64,000 nt of DNA from NCBI GenBank assembly GCA_963704355.1, contig OY969891.1:868001-932000 (forward strand), written 5' to 3'. A program made the position numbers and the translations under genes. Source of the stretch: Bog-473 sp963704355. GTDB taxonomy: Bacteria > Actinomycetota > Acidimicrobiia > Acidimicrobiales > RAAP-2. A model generated the notes under the pieces. It searched no databases and was not told the DNA's origin. It was given only the letters and a program-made list of their open reading frames with translations. The stretch's first letter is position 1; each line of letters starts with the position of its first letter. Below are positions 34,342 through 42,884 of the stretch, piece by piece.

Positions 34342-34586
34342 CACGGCGCTCTCAGATAAAAGCCTTGTGCACGGCCAGTCGCGGTCAGGAGGTCGGATCG
34401 TTCGCCCTGGTGAGGGCCCCACTTTCCCTTCGCCGCCCCACCGCATCGCGCCACGGCCCGATCCCGCTTTCGGAGGCTCGGCCGGTAACGTAATCCCGAT
34501 GTGGCCGAGCGAATCTGGGGGGCAGGGCACCTCCATCCCCACGGGCTCGTGTTCGGCTGCGTGCGCCTGAAAGGCCCGGTTCCGCC

Positions 34587-37058
34587 GTGGTGACGACGCA
34601 GGACCGGGCCGTGGCCGCGTCGGGTCGGCCGGCGGCCGCCTCCCCCGCCCGCGGCCAGTGGTGGTGGGTCCCGGGGGCCATCACGGTCGTCACCATCGCC
34701 AGCGTGATCGTGGTCACGCTCTCGCAGCTGCACCCGAGCCTGCTCGTCACGAACACCACCACGACCGGCGGCGACACCGGCGCGCACATTGCGCTGCCGA
34801 AGTACCTCGAGACGTTGCTCAGCCACGGCCACGTCACCGGGTGGGACCCCGGGTGGTACGACGGTTTCCCCCTCTACACCTTCTACTTCACGCTCCCCGA
34901 CTTCTTCGTCGCAGTCGCCGGCTGGGTCATCCCCTACGACATCGCGTTCAAGCTCGGGACGATCCTCGGCTCGGTCATGCTCCCGATCTGCGCCTGGGCG
35001 TGCGGCCGCTTCTTCCGCCTCCGTCCGCCCCTCCCGACGCTGCTGGCGGCCGCCACCCTGCCGTTCCTCTTCGACTACACGTTCACGATCTACGGCGGGA
35101 ACCTCTTCTCCACCTTGGCCGGGGAGTACGCGTTCTCCCTCAGCCTGTCCCTCGCCATCCTCTTCCTCGGGCTGTTTGCTTGCGCCGTCCGCGAGGGCCG
35201 TCACCGCGCCTGGGCCGCCGTCGTCCTGGCCGCCTGCGTCCTCTCGCACATCGTGCCGGCCATGTACGCGCTCGGAGGGGCCGCCGTGCTCACGGTCATC
35301 GAGCTGCTGCCGGCCCGCTGGGGGATCGGTGACACGCACCTGCGGCTGTGGCGAGACGATCCCGACGCGAGCGCAGCGCGCTGGACCCAGACGCTCTGGC
35401 GCGCCGTCTCGACCGTCGGCCCGGGTCTCTTGCTCTCCGCGTGGTGGCTGGTGCCCTTCGGCCTGGAACGGGCGTACTCGACGTCCATGAACTACACGAA
35501 CCTGAACACGTTCTGGTCGTTGTTCTTCCCCGAAGCCGATACGTGGGCGCTGGTCCTGGCGGGGGCTGGCCTCGTCGCCGCGGTCCTCGTCCGCAGCCGC
35601 TTCGGCCTGACCGTCACGGTGCTCGGGACGGCCTCGGCGCTGGCGCTGGTGTTCGACCCGCAGGGCAGCCTCTACAACGTGCGGCTGTTGCCGCTGTGGT
35701 TCATCTCCGTCTACCTCATGGCGGGCTGGGCCTTCGGCGTGGGCTGCATCGCGGCGGCGCGGCTGTGGCACCGCTCGCAGGACCGGCGCTGGGAGCGCTG
35801 GGCGGCCACCTTCTCGGAGCCCTCCTGGGACCTGGCGCCGGAGGACGACGCGGTAGGAGCCGATGCCCTGTGCCCCACGCCGTACACGGGCTACGCGCCG
35901 CGCCGCCCGCCGCCGCCCCTGTGGGGTCCGGCCGCCGTGAGCGGCGCCGTGCTGGGACTGGTGGCGGTGATGCTCGCCGTGGTCCCGCCCTTCCTCGTCG
36001 ACAATTCGGTGGGGCCGATCCACAAGGGCCCGAACGAGGTCACCAACTGGTCGTCCTATAACTACGGGGGCTACGAGGGGCAGACCTCGTATTCCGAGTA
36101 CCGCGCCGTCATTCAGACGTCGGAGGCCGTGGCCAAGCGCTACGGGTGCGGCCGCGAGATGTGGGAGTACTCCTCCTCCGAGAACCGCTTCGGCACGCCC
36201 GAGGCGCTGATGCTCCTGCCCTACTGGACGAACGGCTGCATCGACTCCATGGAGGGGTTGCTCTTCGAGTCCTCGACCACCACCCCGTACCACTTCATCA
36301 ACCAGGCCGAGCTCTCCGAGGGCCCGTCCGAGCCCGAGGTCGGGCTGCCGTACGGGCCTGTCGACGTGACGCTCGGCGTCCAGCACCTGCAGCTGCTCGG
36401 CGTGAAGTACTTCATGGCCGAGACCCCGACGGTCGAGCAGGAGGCCAACGCCGACCCCGCGCTGGCGCTAGTGGCCAAGACGGGGCCGTGGACCTACACC
36501 TACCAGGGCGTGGTCAGCCACACCACGTGGAACATCTATCTCGTCAAGGACTCCGCGCTCGTGACGCCGCTGCGCAACGACCCCGTCGTGCTCTCCGGCG
36601 TCAACCCGGCGGCCTCCAGTTGGCTCGCCCCGTCCTTGGCCTGGTACGACCACCCGGCGCGCTGGGACGTCGAGCTCGCCCAGAACGGGCCGGCCTCGTG
36701 GCCCCGGACGAAGGTGTCGGATATCCGGCCCGCGGTACGCCATGTCGCCTCGACCCGAGTGAGCGCCATCAGCCAGACCGATTCCTCCATCAGCTTCCAC
36801 GTGTCACGCGTGGGCACGCCGGTCCTCGTCAAGGCCTCCTACTTCCCCAACTGGCACGCCAGCGGGGCGGATGGCCCGTGGCGGGTCACTCCCAACCTCA
36901 TGGTCGTGGTGCCGACGAGCCACGACGTCACGCTCACCTACGGCAGTTCGACCGCCGGTGACCTCGGGCTGGCGGCGACGCTGATCGGGGTCGTCGCGCT
37001 GGGCCTCCTCGTTGCTTCCGAAGTCCGCCGGCGACGACCGGGTCGCCTCAGCCGGTGA
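34587..37058 (+). CDS. large GT-C-like membrane protein (PTPS-related family)
   Basis: An 823-residue membrane protein starting GTG. After one helix, the first extracytoplasmic loop carries TTTTGGDTGAHIALPKYLE, with an acidic residue placed as in GT-C glycosyltransferases that use polyprenyl-phosphate sugars. About 10-12 helices follow to residue 480, then a large exterior domain of about 300 residues (starting near FLVDNSVGPIHKGPNEVTNW) and a final helix before RRRRPGRLSR. This layout fits the 6-pyruvoyl-tetrahydropterin-synthase-related membrane family, some of which build cell-surface glycans. Donor and acceptor are unknown. Its 3' end overlaps the convergent gene by 11 bp. Confidence 0.8.
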   Translation: MVTTQDRAVAASGRPAAASPARGQWWWVPGAITVVTIASVIVVTLSQLHPSLLVTNTTTTGGDTGAHIALPKYLETLLSHGHVTGWDPGWYDGFPLYTFYFTLPDFFVAVAGWVIPYDIAFKLGTILGSVMLPICAWACGRFFRLRPPLPTLLAAATLPFLFDYTFTIYGGNLFSTLAGEYAFSLSLSLAILFLGLFACAVREGRHRAWAAVVLAACVLSHIVPAMYALGGAAVLTVIELLPARWGIGDTHLRLWRDDPDASAARWTQTLWRAVSTVGPGLLLSAWWLVPFGLERAYSTSMNYTNLNTFWSLFFPEADTWALVLAGAGLVAAVLVRSRFGLTVTVLGTASALALVFDPQGSLYNVRLLPLWFISVYLMAGWAFGVGCIAAARLWHRSQDRRWERWAATFSEPSWDLAPEDDAVGADALCPTPYTGYAPRRPPPPLWGPAAVSGAVLGLVAVMLAVVPPFLVDNSVGPIHKGPNEVTNWSSYNYGGYEGQTSYSEYRAVIQTSEAVAKRYGCGREMWEYSSSENRFGTPEALMLLPYWTNGCIDSMEGLLFESSTTTPYHFINQAELSEGPSEPEVGLPYGPVDVTLGVQHLQLLGVKYFMAETPTVEQEANADPALALVAKTGPWTYTYQGVVSHTTWNIYLVKDSALVTPLRNDPVVLSGVNPAASSWLAPSLAWYDHPARWDVELAQNGPASWPRTKVSDIRPAVRHVASTRVSAISQTDSSISFHVSRVGTPVLVKASYFPNWHASGADGPWRVTPNLMVVVPTSHDVTLTYGSSTAGDLGLAATLIGVVALGLLVASEVRRRRPGRLSR

Positions 37059-37791
37059 CGGTGCTGTAAGCGACGGTGTTTGTCGGAGCGGTGAGGTTCA
37101 CCGACCGGTTCCAGGCGGTGAAGGCCACCACCTCGTGGAGCCGGGTCGTGTTCGACGACGAGCCGATGACCACGGTGGCCCCCACCGGACGGTGCGGAGC
37201 CTTGACGGGGACGAAGAGTGCGACGCTCGCAGAGCTGCCCTTCGGAAGCGCCTGCACCGGCCGGCCGTAAATGGGGTAGACCGCGATGCCGTGGACCTTG
37301 GTGCGCTTGCCCAGCTGGGCGGTCGAGCGGTTCGGCACGAAGTTGGCAATGGCGCCCGACACGGTCAGCGTCTGGGTGAGCGACTGGAAGGGCTCGTCGC
37401 CCGATTGCACGACGACCCACTTGTTGGCGGCGGCGCCGGCCTGGCTCGCCGAGAGTTGCAGGGCGGACTCGAGGGCGGTCGCCGAGCCGCTCACGTAGAC
37501 GAGCCCCTTGATGAGCTCGACTTCGAGCGGCTCGGTTCCCGAGAGCCACTCACCCGCCGTGGGGGCGCTGAGCGAACCCAACAGCACCTGGGTCACCTTG
37601 CCCGCGGTGGTCTTGTCGACGAAGTGCACGGACTGCGCCGTGCCCGCTGCGCTGAGCGCCTCCGAGAGCAGCTGGCCTGCGTTCGGCGAGCTCGAGGCGC
37701 CGGCCCAGCCCGAAACCGGTCCGAGGAGGGTCAGCAGGAGGCCGCAGCCCAGGGGGAGAAGGCGTCGCACCGGGGGGATCCTAACGACCAT
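37048..37791 (-). CDS. secreted protein, possibly LppX/LprG-like
   Basis: About 247 residues from ATG 37791 (MVVRIPPVRRLLPLG); ATG 37806 is in frame. A signal peptide ends near GPVSGWAGA. The mature protein starts with a helix (LLSEALSAAGTAQSVHFVD) and alternates short strands, as in the LppX/LprG lipid-carrier fold of mycobacteria, but no proper lipobox is present, so it is probably soluble. Identity is uncertain. It is convergent with the GT-C-like gene and overlaps it slightly. Confidence 0.65.
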   Translation of the reverse strand: MVVRIPPVRRLLPLGCGLLLTLLGPVSGWAGASSSPNAGQLLSEALSAAGTAQSVHFVDKTTAGKVTQVLLGSLSAPTAGEWLSGTEPLEVELIKGLVYVSGSATALESALQLSASQAGAAANKWVVVQSGDEPFQSLTQTLTVSGAIANFVPNRSTAQLGKRTKVHGIAVYPIYGRPVQALPKGSSASVALFVPVKAPHRPVGATVVIGSSSNTTRLHEVVAFTAWNRSVNLTAPTNTVAYSTVTG

Positions 37792-37884
37792 CGATCGGTG
37801 TTCCATGGCAGGTGACCAGGGGATGAACGCACGATGACCCCTGGGTAACGGTCCCGGCGGCATGGCGTCCAGAGCCGGCCTGAC

Positions 37885-37912
37885 AAGACACATAGGACAG
37901 AAAGTGTCTAAT
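37885..37912 (+). promoter_or_regulatory. TetR-type operator overlapping a likely leaderless promoter
   Basis: AGACAC (37886-37891), 12 bp, GTGTCT (37904-37909) form a dyad. AAGACA (37885-37890) and TCTAAT (37907-37912), 16 bp apart, make a plausible promoter whose start would fall at or next to the GTG at 37922, implying a leaderless transcript under autoregulation. Confidence 0.5.
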
Positions 37913-37921
37913 CTGTCTGCC

Positions 37922-38518
37922 GTGACCGCCACGTTGCCGGTGACCGGAATCCCCGTTTCGCACGGCCGGACCTTCACCGCGACCGAGGAGCGCATCCTCA
38001 CCGCGGCGCTGGGCCTGATCGGCCGGCGTGGCGTGCGCCGCCTCGGCATGCGAGAGATCAGCGAGGCGGCGGGCGTCTCGCGGGGCACCCTCTACCGCTA
38101 CTTCCCGAGCAAGGACGACGTGCTGGCGGCCGCGGCCGACTACGACGAGCGGCGATTCAGCGACGGCCTGGAGAAGGTGATGGCGAGCGTGACCGCGCCG
38201 GCGGATCGGATCGGCGCGTTCGTCGCCTACGCATTCGACTTCATCCGTTCCCACCCGGCGCGCTTCCTCTTCGGGTCCGAGCCCGAGTTCGTCCTGAGCT
38301 ACCTCTTGGACCACCTGCCCGCCATGCGCAGCGAGTTGTTGGGGCGCCTCGGCGACGCGCTCGACACGGTGCCTGCCGTCGCCGGCGGCGGCCTCGACCG
38401 CGAACAGCTGGCCGACGTCATCGTCCGCCTCTTCCTCTCGAGCTGGATCATCCCCGAGCCCGACGAAGCCTCGCTCGTGCAATCCGTCAGTCGCATCCTG
38501 CAGATCAGCCCCGAATAG
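37922..38518 (+). CDS. TetR-family transcriptional regulator
   Basis: About 198 residues from GTG 37922 (MTATLPVTGIPVSHG). Upstream in-frame starts at 37862 and 37904 would place the promoter and operator inside the gene. The helix-turn-helix is clear: MREISEAAGVSRGTLYRYFPSKDDVLAAA. The C-terminal ligand domain is helical. It is 14 bp upstream of the cytochrome P450 gene and probably represses the operon, including itself, until a hydrophobic ligand binds. Confidence 0.92.
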   Translation: MTATLPVTGIPVSHGRTFTATEERILTAALGLIGRRGVRRLGMREISEAAGVSRGTLYRYFPSKDDVLAAAADYDERRFSDGLEKVMASVTAPADRIGAFVAYAFDFIRSHPARFLFGSEPEFVLSYLLDHLPAMRSELLGRLGDALDTVPAVAGGGLDREQLADVIVRLFLSSWIIPEPDEASLVQSVSRILQISPE

Positions 38519-38532
38519 TCCTGGGAGGACAC

Positions 38533-39777
38533 ATGGAGACGCAAACACAGACCGACGAGGCGGCCGCGGCCGCCGCGGCCGCCGGCGGCGAGAACCCGCT
38601 CTCGGGCATGGACCCCGAGATGGCGGCGAATCCTCAGCCCACGTTCAAGGTCTTGCGCGACGAGATGCCCGTCATGTCGATCGACATGCCCAACGGAACG
38701 GGGGTCGTCCTGTCGCGCAAGGAGGACATCATGCTCGCCCTGCGCCAGCCCGACGTCTTCTCGTCGAACATGGACGCCGTCGACCTCAAGAACAAGCGGC
38801 CCATGATCCCGCTGCAGATCGACCCGCCCGAGCACAAGAAGTTCCGCAAGCTGCTCGACCCCATCTTCGCCCCGCGCAAGATGGCGGCCATGGACGAGCA
38901 GGTCTCCGCGCTGGTGAACCAACTGATCGACAAGTTCATCGATCGGGGCGAGGTCGACTTCGCCAAGGAGTTCTCCATTCCGTTCCCCTCCGAGGTGTTC
39001 ATCACGCTGCTGGGCCTGCCGCTCGAAGAGCTCCCGCGGTTCCTGAGCATGAAGGACGGCATCATCCGCCCCGACCACGTCACGGGCAAGCTCTACGGCT
39101 CCAAGGAGGCCAGCGACTACCAGCAGAAGATCGCCGATTCCGTCTACGACTACTTCGACGAAGCCCTCGACCAACGCGAGCTGGAGCGCCGTGACGACCT
39201 GCTGTCGCTCTTCCTCGACGCCGAGCTCGAGGGCGATAGCCTCACCCGCGAGGACATCCTCGACATCTGCTTCCTGTTCCTCATCGCCGGGCTGGACACG
39301 GTCACGGCGACGCTCGACTGCATGTTCTCCTTCCTCTCGCAGAACCCCGAACACCGGCGCCAGCTCGTCGCCGACCCCGCGCTGATCCCCAACGCCATTG
39401 AGGAGCTGCTGCGCTGGGAGACGCCCGTGATGGGGATCGCCCGGGTGGCCGTGCAGGACACCGAGCTGGCCGGCTGCCCGATCCACCAGGGCGACCAGGT
39501 GATGGTGATGATCGGGTCGGCCAACACCGACGAGGCCGAGTTCCCCGACGGCGACGTGGTGCGCTTCGACCGCGAGGTGAACCCGCACATCGCGTTCGGC
39601 GGTGGCATCCACCGCTGCCTCGGGTCGCACCTGGCCCGCATGGAGCTGCGCGTCGCGCTGCGCGAGTGGCACAAGCGGATACCCGACTACGAGGTCGAGT
39701 CCGGACACACGCTGGTGTACACGCCGGGCATCCGCTCCATCGAGCACTTCCCCATGCGTTTCACCGCGGCCTCCTGA
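38533..39777 (+). CDS. cytochrome P450
   Basis: A 414-residue soluble bacterial P450; the ATG follows GGGAGGACAC. The I-helix has LIAGLDTVTATLD (the acid-alcohol pair region as D-T), the K-helix ExxR is EELLRW, and the haem loop is FGGGIHRCLGSHLAR with the proximal Cys. The N-terminus has an unusual stretch of alanines. It hydroxylates a hydrophobic substrate using electrons from a ferredoxin not encoded nearby. Steroid, terpene or fatty acid substrates are all possible; the TetR partner suggests the substrate or product is the inducer. Confidence 0.95.
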   Translation: METQTQTDEAAAAAAAAGGENPLSGMDPEMAANPQPTFKVLRDEMPVMSIDMPNGTGVVLSRKEDIMLALRQPDVFSSNMDAVDLKNKRPMIPLQIDPPEHKKFRKLLDPIFAPRKMAAMDEQVSALVNQLIDKFIDRGEVDFAKEFSIPFPSEVFITLLGLPLEELPRFLSMKDGIIRPDHVTGKLYGSKEASDYQQKIADSVYDYFDEALDQRELERRDDLLSLFLDAELEGDSLTREDILDICFLFLIAGLDTVTATLDCMFSFLSQNPEHRRQLVADPALIPNAIEELLRWETPVMGIARVAVQDTELAGCPIHQGDQVMVMIGSANTDEAEFPDGDVVRFDREVNPHIAFGGGIHRCLGSHLARMELRVALREWHKRIPDYEVESGHTLVYTPGIRSIEHFPMRFTAAS

Positions 39778-39796
39778 TCGCGCCCGACGTCGTAGC

Positions 39797-40699
39797 GTGA
39801 CCGCCGTGGGTGAGGCGCGCACAGCGGCCGCCAGGCGACTGGCCATGGTGCTCGAACCGGTGGCCGCGCAGGTGTACTTCTCACCCGAGTGCCACGCCGC
39901 GTACGCCGGGCTCGGGTTCTCGCCCAGCCCCGCCACCCTGCCCAGCGGCGTGGAGCTGCCTGACGGCCCCGCGTACTTCACCAGCCGGGGTTCGGTCATG
40001 GGCCAGGTCCCGGGCGCGGTGGTGGCCGCCGCCTTCGCCGTCTTCAATCCCGAGGCGGTCATCCCCTCGGTCGAGTTCGGCTGGGCCAAGGTGGACGCGC
40101 CGACGATCTGCGCGGCCAGGACGGCTGGCGCGCTCGCGCAGCTCACCCGCGTGCTCGGCCCCGAGCCCGAGGGAGTGTCCCGCGCCACCGAGCTCCTCGC
40201 CGTCGCCGCGGCGCCGCTGCGCCCCGAGGGCAAGCCGCTCTACGCGGGGCTGCTGAGTCTCGGCCTGCCCGGGGACCCGTTGGGCGACATGTGGCGCCGC
40301 GCCGACCTGCTGCGCGAGTTCCGCGGTGACGCCCACACCGCCGCCTGGACCGCCGCCGGCTTCGACGCCACCGAGATCGGGTTGCTCACCGAGCTCTACT
40401 GGGGTCTCCCCCTGCGCACCTACATCCGCACCCGGGCCTGGTCCGACGACCAGCTCGACGCCGCGGAGGCCCGCCTCGCCGCTCGGGGACTGGTGGCCGA
40501 CGGCGCGTTCACCGAGGCCGGCCGCTCGCGGCGCGACTCCGTGGAGGTGGCCACCGACGCCCAGTGCGCCCCCATGCTCGACGCGTTGGGCGACGATCTC
40601 GACGAGCTGGTCGGGATCCTGACCCCGTGGGGCGAGGCCATCCGCGCCGCCGGGGGCTACCCGGCGCAAGGCCCGCACGAGCTGGCCCCGCCGCGCTGA
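39797..40699 (+). CDS. SCO6745-family protein
   Basis: About 300 residues from GTG 39797 (or GTG 39806). The opening ARRLAMVLEPVAAQVYFSPECHAAYAGLGF is typical of the actinobacterial SCO6745 family. FNPEAVIPSVEFGWAKVDAPTICAAR is a family block, and a C-terminal winged-helix-like region (LDAAEARLAARGLVADGAFTEAGRSRRDSVE) follows. The function is not established; some members resemble MarR-type folds. It is 19 bp after the P450 gene, so it is probably the third gene of the TetR operon. Confidence 0.85.
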   Translation: MTAVGEARTAAARRLAMVLEPVAAQVYFSPECHAAYAGLGFSPSPATLPSGVELPDGPAYFTSRGSVMGQVPGAVVAAAFAVFNPEAVIPSVEFGWAKVDAPTICAARTAGALAQLTRVLGPEPEGVSRATELLAVAAAPLRPEGKPLYAGLLSLGLPGDPLGDMWRRADLLREFRGDAHTAAWTAAGFDATEIGLLTELYWGLPLRTYIRTRAWSDDQLDAAEARLAARGLVADGAFTEAGRSRRDSVEVATDAQCAPMLDALGDDLDELVGILTPWGEAIRAAGGYPAQGPHELAPPR

Positions 40700-40705
40700 T
40701 CCCGC

Positions 40706-41110
40706 TCAGCTCAGCGGCCGGGCCTCCGTCCCTTCGCCCGGCGTGATGAACAGCGCCATGCCGGGCTCGTGGACGCGGGCGGTGTGCCACACGTTCGGCG
40801 GATTGATGAGGGCCTGACCCGGACGGAGCTCCACGACGCGCTGCTCGCCGTCGAGGTCCTGGACGACGTCGACGCGGCCGCTGATCAAGAAGACCACCTC
40901 TTCACCGGCGGGGTGGCGCTCCCACGAATCCCAGCTCTCCGTCTGGGGCAGGACGCAAACCAGCCGGCCCCGGCCCCGATCGGCCGCGAACCGCCGGCTG
41001 TACTCGTCGAGGTAGGCCGGCGACCACTCGAAGTCGGGCAGGGGGGTGGCGGTGGGGTCCACGCCGAGGTGGATGAACGTCTGGGAGAGGTCGAAGGCTT
41101 CGTCGTTCAC
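40706..41110 (-). CDS. cupin protein
   Basis: A 134-residue single-domain cupin, starting GTG (MNDEAFDLSQTFIHLG). WERHPAGEEVVFLISGRVDVV is motif 1, with His and Glu, and LRPGQALINPPNVWHTARV is motif 2, ending in the metal His. The metal site is therefore complete. Likely a small-molecule binding or isomerase/oxygenase role; the ligand is unknown. It is convergent with the SCO6745-type gene and divergent from the PNPOx-cNMP fusion. Confidence 0.85.
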   Translation of the reverse strand: MNDEAFDLSQTFIHLGVDPTATPLPDFEWSPAYLDEYSRRFAADRGRGRLVCVLPQTESWDSWERHPAGEEVVFLISGRVDVVQDLDGEQRVVELRPGQALINPPNVWHTARVHEPGMALFITPGEGTEARPLS

Positions 41111-41152
41111 CGAGACATGGTGCCACCGTGGTCGGGCCTCCGCCCGCCCAAA

Positions 41153-41190
41153 TTCGGATGAACCGAACGCGACGAATCCGTGACGATTCG
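41153..41190. promoter_or_regulatory. two inverted repeats in a divergent promoter region
   Basis: TTCGG-N5-CCGAA (41153-41167) and CGAATC-N6-GATTCG (41173-41190) stand side by side between the cupin gene and the PNPOx-cNMP gene. Both are perfect dyads and share a TTCGG/CGAA core, so a single regulator could bind both. Confidence 0.45.
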
Positions 41191-41289
41191 GAACCCTTCC
41201 CTGGTAATCGTCGACACTCCAATCCGGCGCGTCGTACGCTGTCGCACCTGCGTTGATCAGTCGGAGATCACGAGAGGGGAGGGGTCGCC

Positions 41290-42129
41290 ATGCCCAGCCA
41301 GACCACCGTCGAGATGCCGGCAGAGGTCCTCGGCTACCTGGACCTCCACCACATCATCACCCTGGGCACCGCCTCGTTCACCGGCATGCCCCACGCGGCC
41401 ACGATCGCCTACACGAGCGACGGCAACGGCGTGTATTTCTCCATGCCGTCGAACGAGCTCACGGTGAAGAACATCGCCGCCAACAAGTGGGCCTCGTTCA
41501 CCATCGACGACTACACGCCGGACTTCCGCAAGGTACGGGAGTTGCGAGGCGTCGGCCGGTGCGAGCGGGTCGACCAGCCGGACGCAAACCGGGCGCAAGG
41601 ACTCTTCGCCGTCAAGATGCCGGGCATGCCCAAGGAGGCCTTGGAGAACATGCACCTCATCCGGCCCCTCGAGCTCCACTTCGTGGACTACGAGTACACG
41701 GCGGGTGTCGCGGTGCCCATGGAGTCGACCACGGTCTACGCCTCCACCGATTCGGCCTCCATCCCGGCGCCGTTCAGCACCCAGCTCCAGCACCTGGTGC
41801 TCGAGCCGGGCGAGGTGATCGTCCGCCAGGGCGAGACCTCCGACCGCTTCTTCATCATCGTGGACGGCGACGTCGAGGTGCGGCGGGAGGGCCATGGCCA
41901 GGACGTTGTCGTCACCCGCCACGGACCGGGCCAGCTCTTCGGGGAGGTGGGCGCGCTCACCGGCTCCCCGCAGACCGCGAGCTACGTCGCCGTCGGCAAG
42001 ACCGTCGTCATGGCGGTCGACCGCAGCGCATTCCAGGAGTTCGCGGCGCAGTCGGCGGCCGCCGACCTCGGCCAGCGGATCCAGGGCACGCTGCTGTCGC
42101 AGCGGCCCAACGGGAACGAGCCGCAATAA
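41290..42129 (+). CDS. PNPOx-like split barrel fused to a cyclic-nucleotide-binding domain
   Basis: A 279-residue fusion; the ATG follows GAGAGGGGAGGGG. Residues about 10-135 form an FMN-type split barrel (LHHIITLGTASFTGMPHAAT, then YFSMPSNELTVKNIAANKWASFTID), as in pyridoxamine 5'-phosphate oxidase relatives or F420-dependent reductases. Residues about 165-270 are a cNMP domain: LVLEPGEVIVRQGETSDRFFIIVDGDVEV and the phosphate cassette FGEVGALTGSPQTAS. The cassette Arg that binds the cyclic phosphate is replaced by Gln, so ligand binding is doubtful. No DNA-binding domain follows, so it is not a CRP-type regulator. A redox sensor is one possibility. Confidence 0.88.
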   Translation: MPSQTTVEMPAEVLGYLDLHHIITLGTASFTGMPHAATIAYTSDGNGVYFSMPSNELTVKNIAANKWASFTIDDYTPDFRKVRELRGVGRCERVDQPDANRAQGLFAVKMPGMPKEALENMHLIRPLELHFVDYEYTAGVAVPMESTTVYASTDSASIPAPFSTQLQHLVLEPGEVIVRQGETSDRFFIIVDGDVEVRREGHGQDVVVTRHGPGQLFGEVGALTGSPQTASYVAVGKTVVMAVDRSAFQEFAAQSAAADLGQRIQGTLLSQRPNGNEPQ

Positions 42130-42136
42130 GCGAGCG

Positions 42137-42846
42137 TCAGTACAGCGGCGACCACGCCGCGCTGCGCAGGATCCGGCTCTCCCAGCGGTCGCGCACGGCG
42201 AGCGCATCGTGCATCCAGGTGCCCGGGGCCGTCGCCTCGGGCGGGAGGTCGTGGCCCAGCAGGTAGAGCAACGCCTTGTGGTTGGTGATGCGCTGCCACA
42301 GAACCACCTCGGTCGTGTGGTGCGAGCCGAACACCGGCTGGAAAGCGGCCTCGAGGTCGAGGATGCTGTGCTCCGAACCCTTCTGCGACGCCAGGGTCTG
42401 GTCGTAGAGCGTGCCCGCCTTGTCCAGGTAGGCCTGCAGCCCGCCCGGATAGGGCCATGCCGTGTCCTCCATGAAGAGACTCAGCTCGTGGGTCTCGGCC
42501 CCGGCCGGGACCGCGCCGAAATCGATGTCCTGCAGCGGCGACCATGACACCGGCATGAGGAGCTTGGCGCGGCAGGTGTGCTGCATGGCGTCGACCTTCG
42601 ATGACCACGCGGCCAAGTCGCCGCTGCGGGTGCGCTCGGCCAGCTCCGCCCACGCGACCGCGTCGTTGCACCCGATGATCGTGACGACGGTGTAGGCCTG
42701 ACCGCTGCCGTGGGCGAGCCTCAGGAACCACAGCAGCCGGGAGCCGTCGGACTGGGCCAGCTGGGGCAACAGCTCGTCGCGGTAGGCGGCGTCGAAGTCC
42801 TTTTCTTCGCGCCGGCAACCTGGTGCACTTCATGGAGCAACAGCAC
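42137..42846 (-). pseudogene. conserved hypothetical protein gene with an apparent 1-bp frameshift
   Basis: The main frame (TTG 42769 to 42137, 210 residues: MPQLAQSDGSRLLWFLRLAHGSG) is open upstream to EEKDFDAAYRDEL but has no usable start there. The next frame, from GTG 42846, encodes LLLHEVHQVAGA with a GGGGG run upstream. Joining them at about 42809/42808 needs one extra base and gives a continuous HEVHQVAGA-EEKDFDAAYRDELLPQLA sequence. The gene therefore has either a real frameshift or a sequencing error in a GC-rich run. The intact protein would be about 235 residues, perhaps an EthD/NIPSNAP-like dimeric barrel; function unknown. Confidence 0.65.
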
Positions 42847-42884
42847 GGTGAACCCCCAGTGGTCGGGTGACTTGCGCCTTACGG

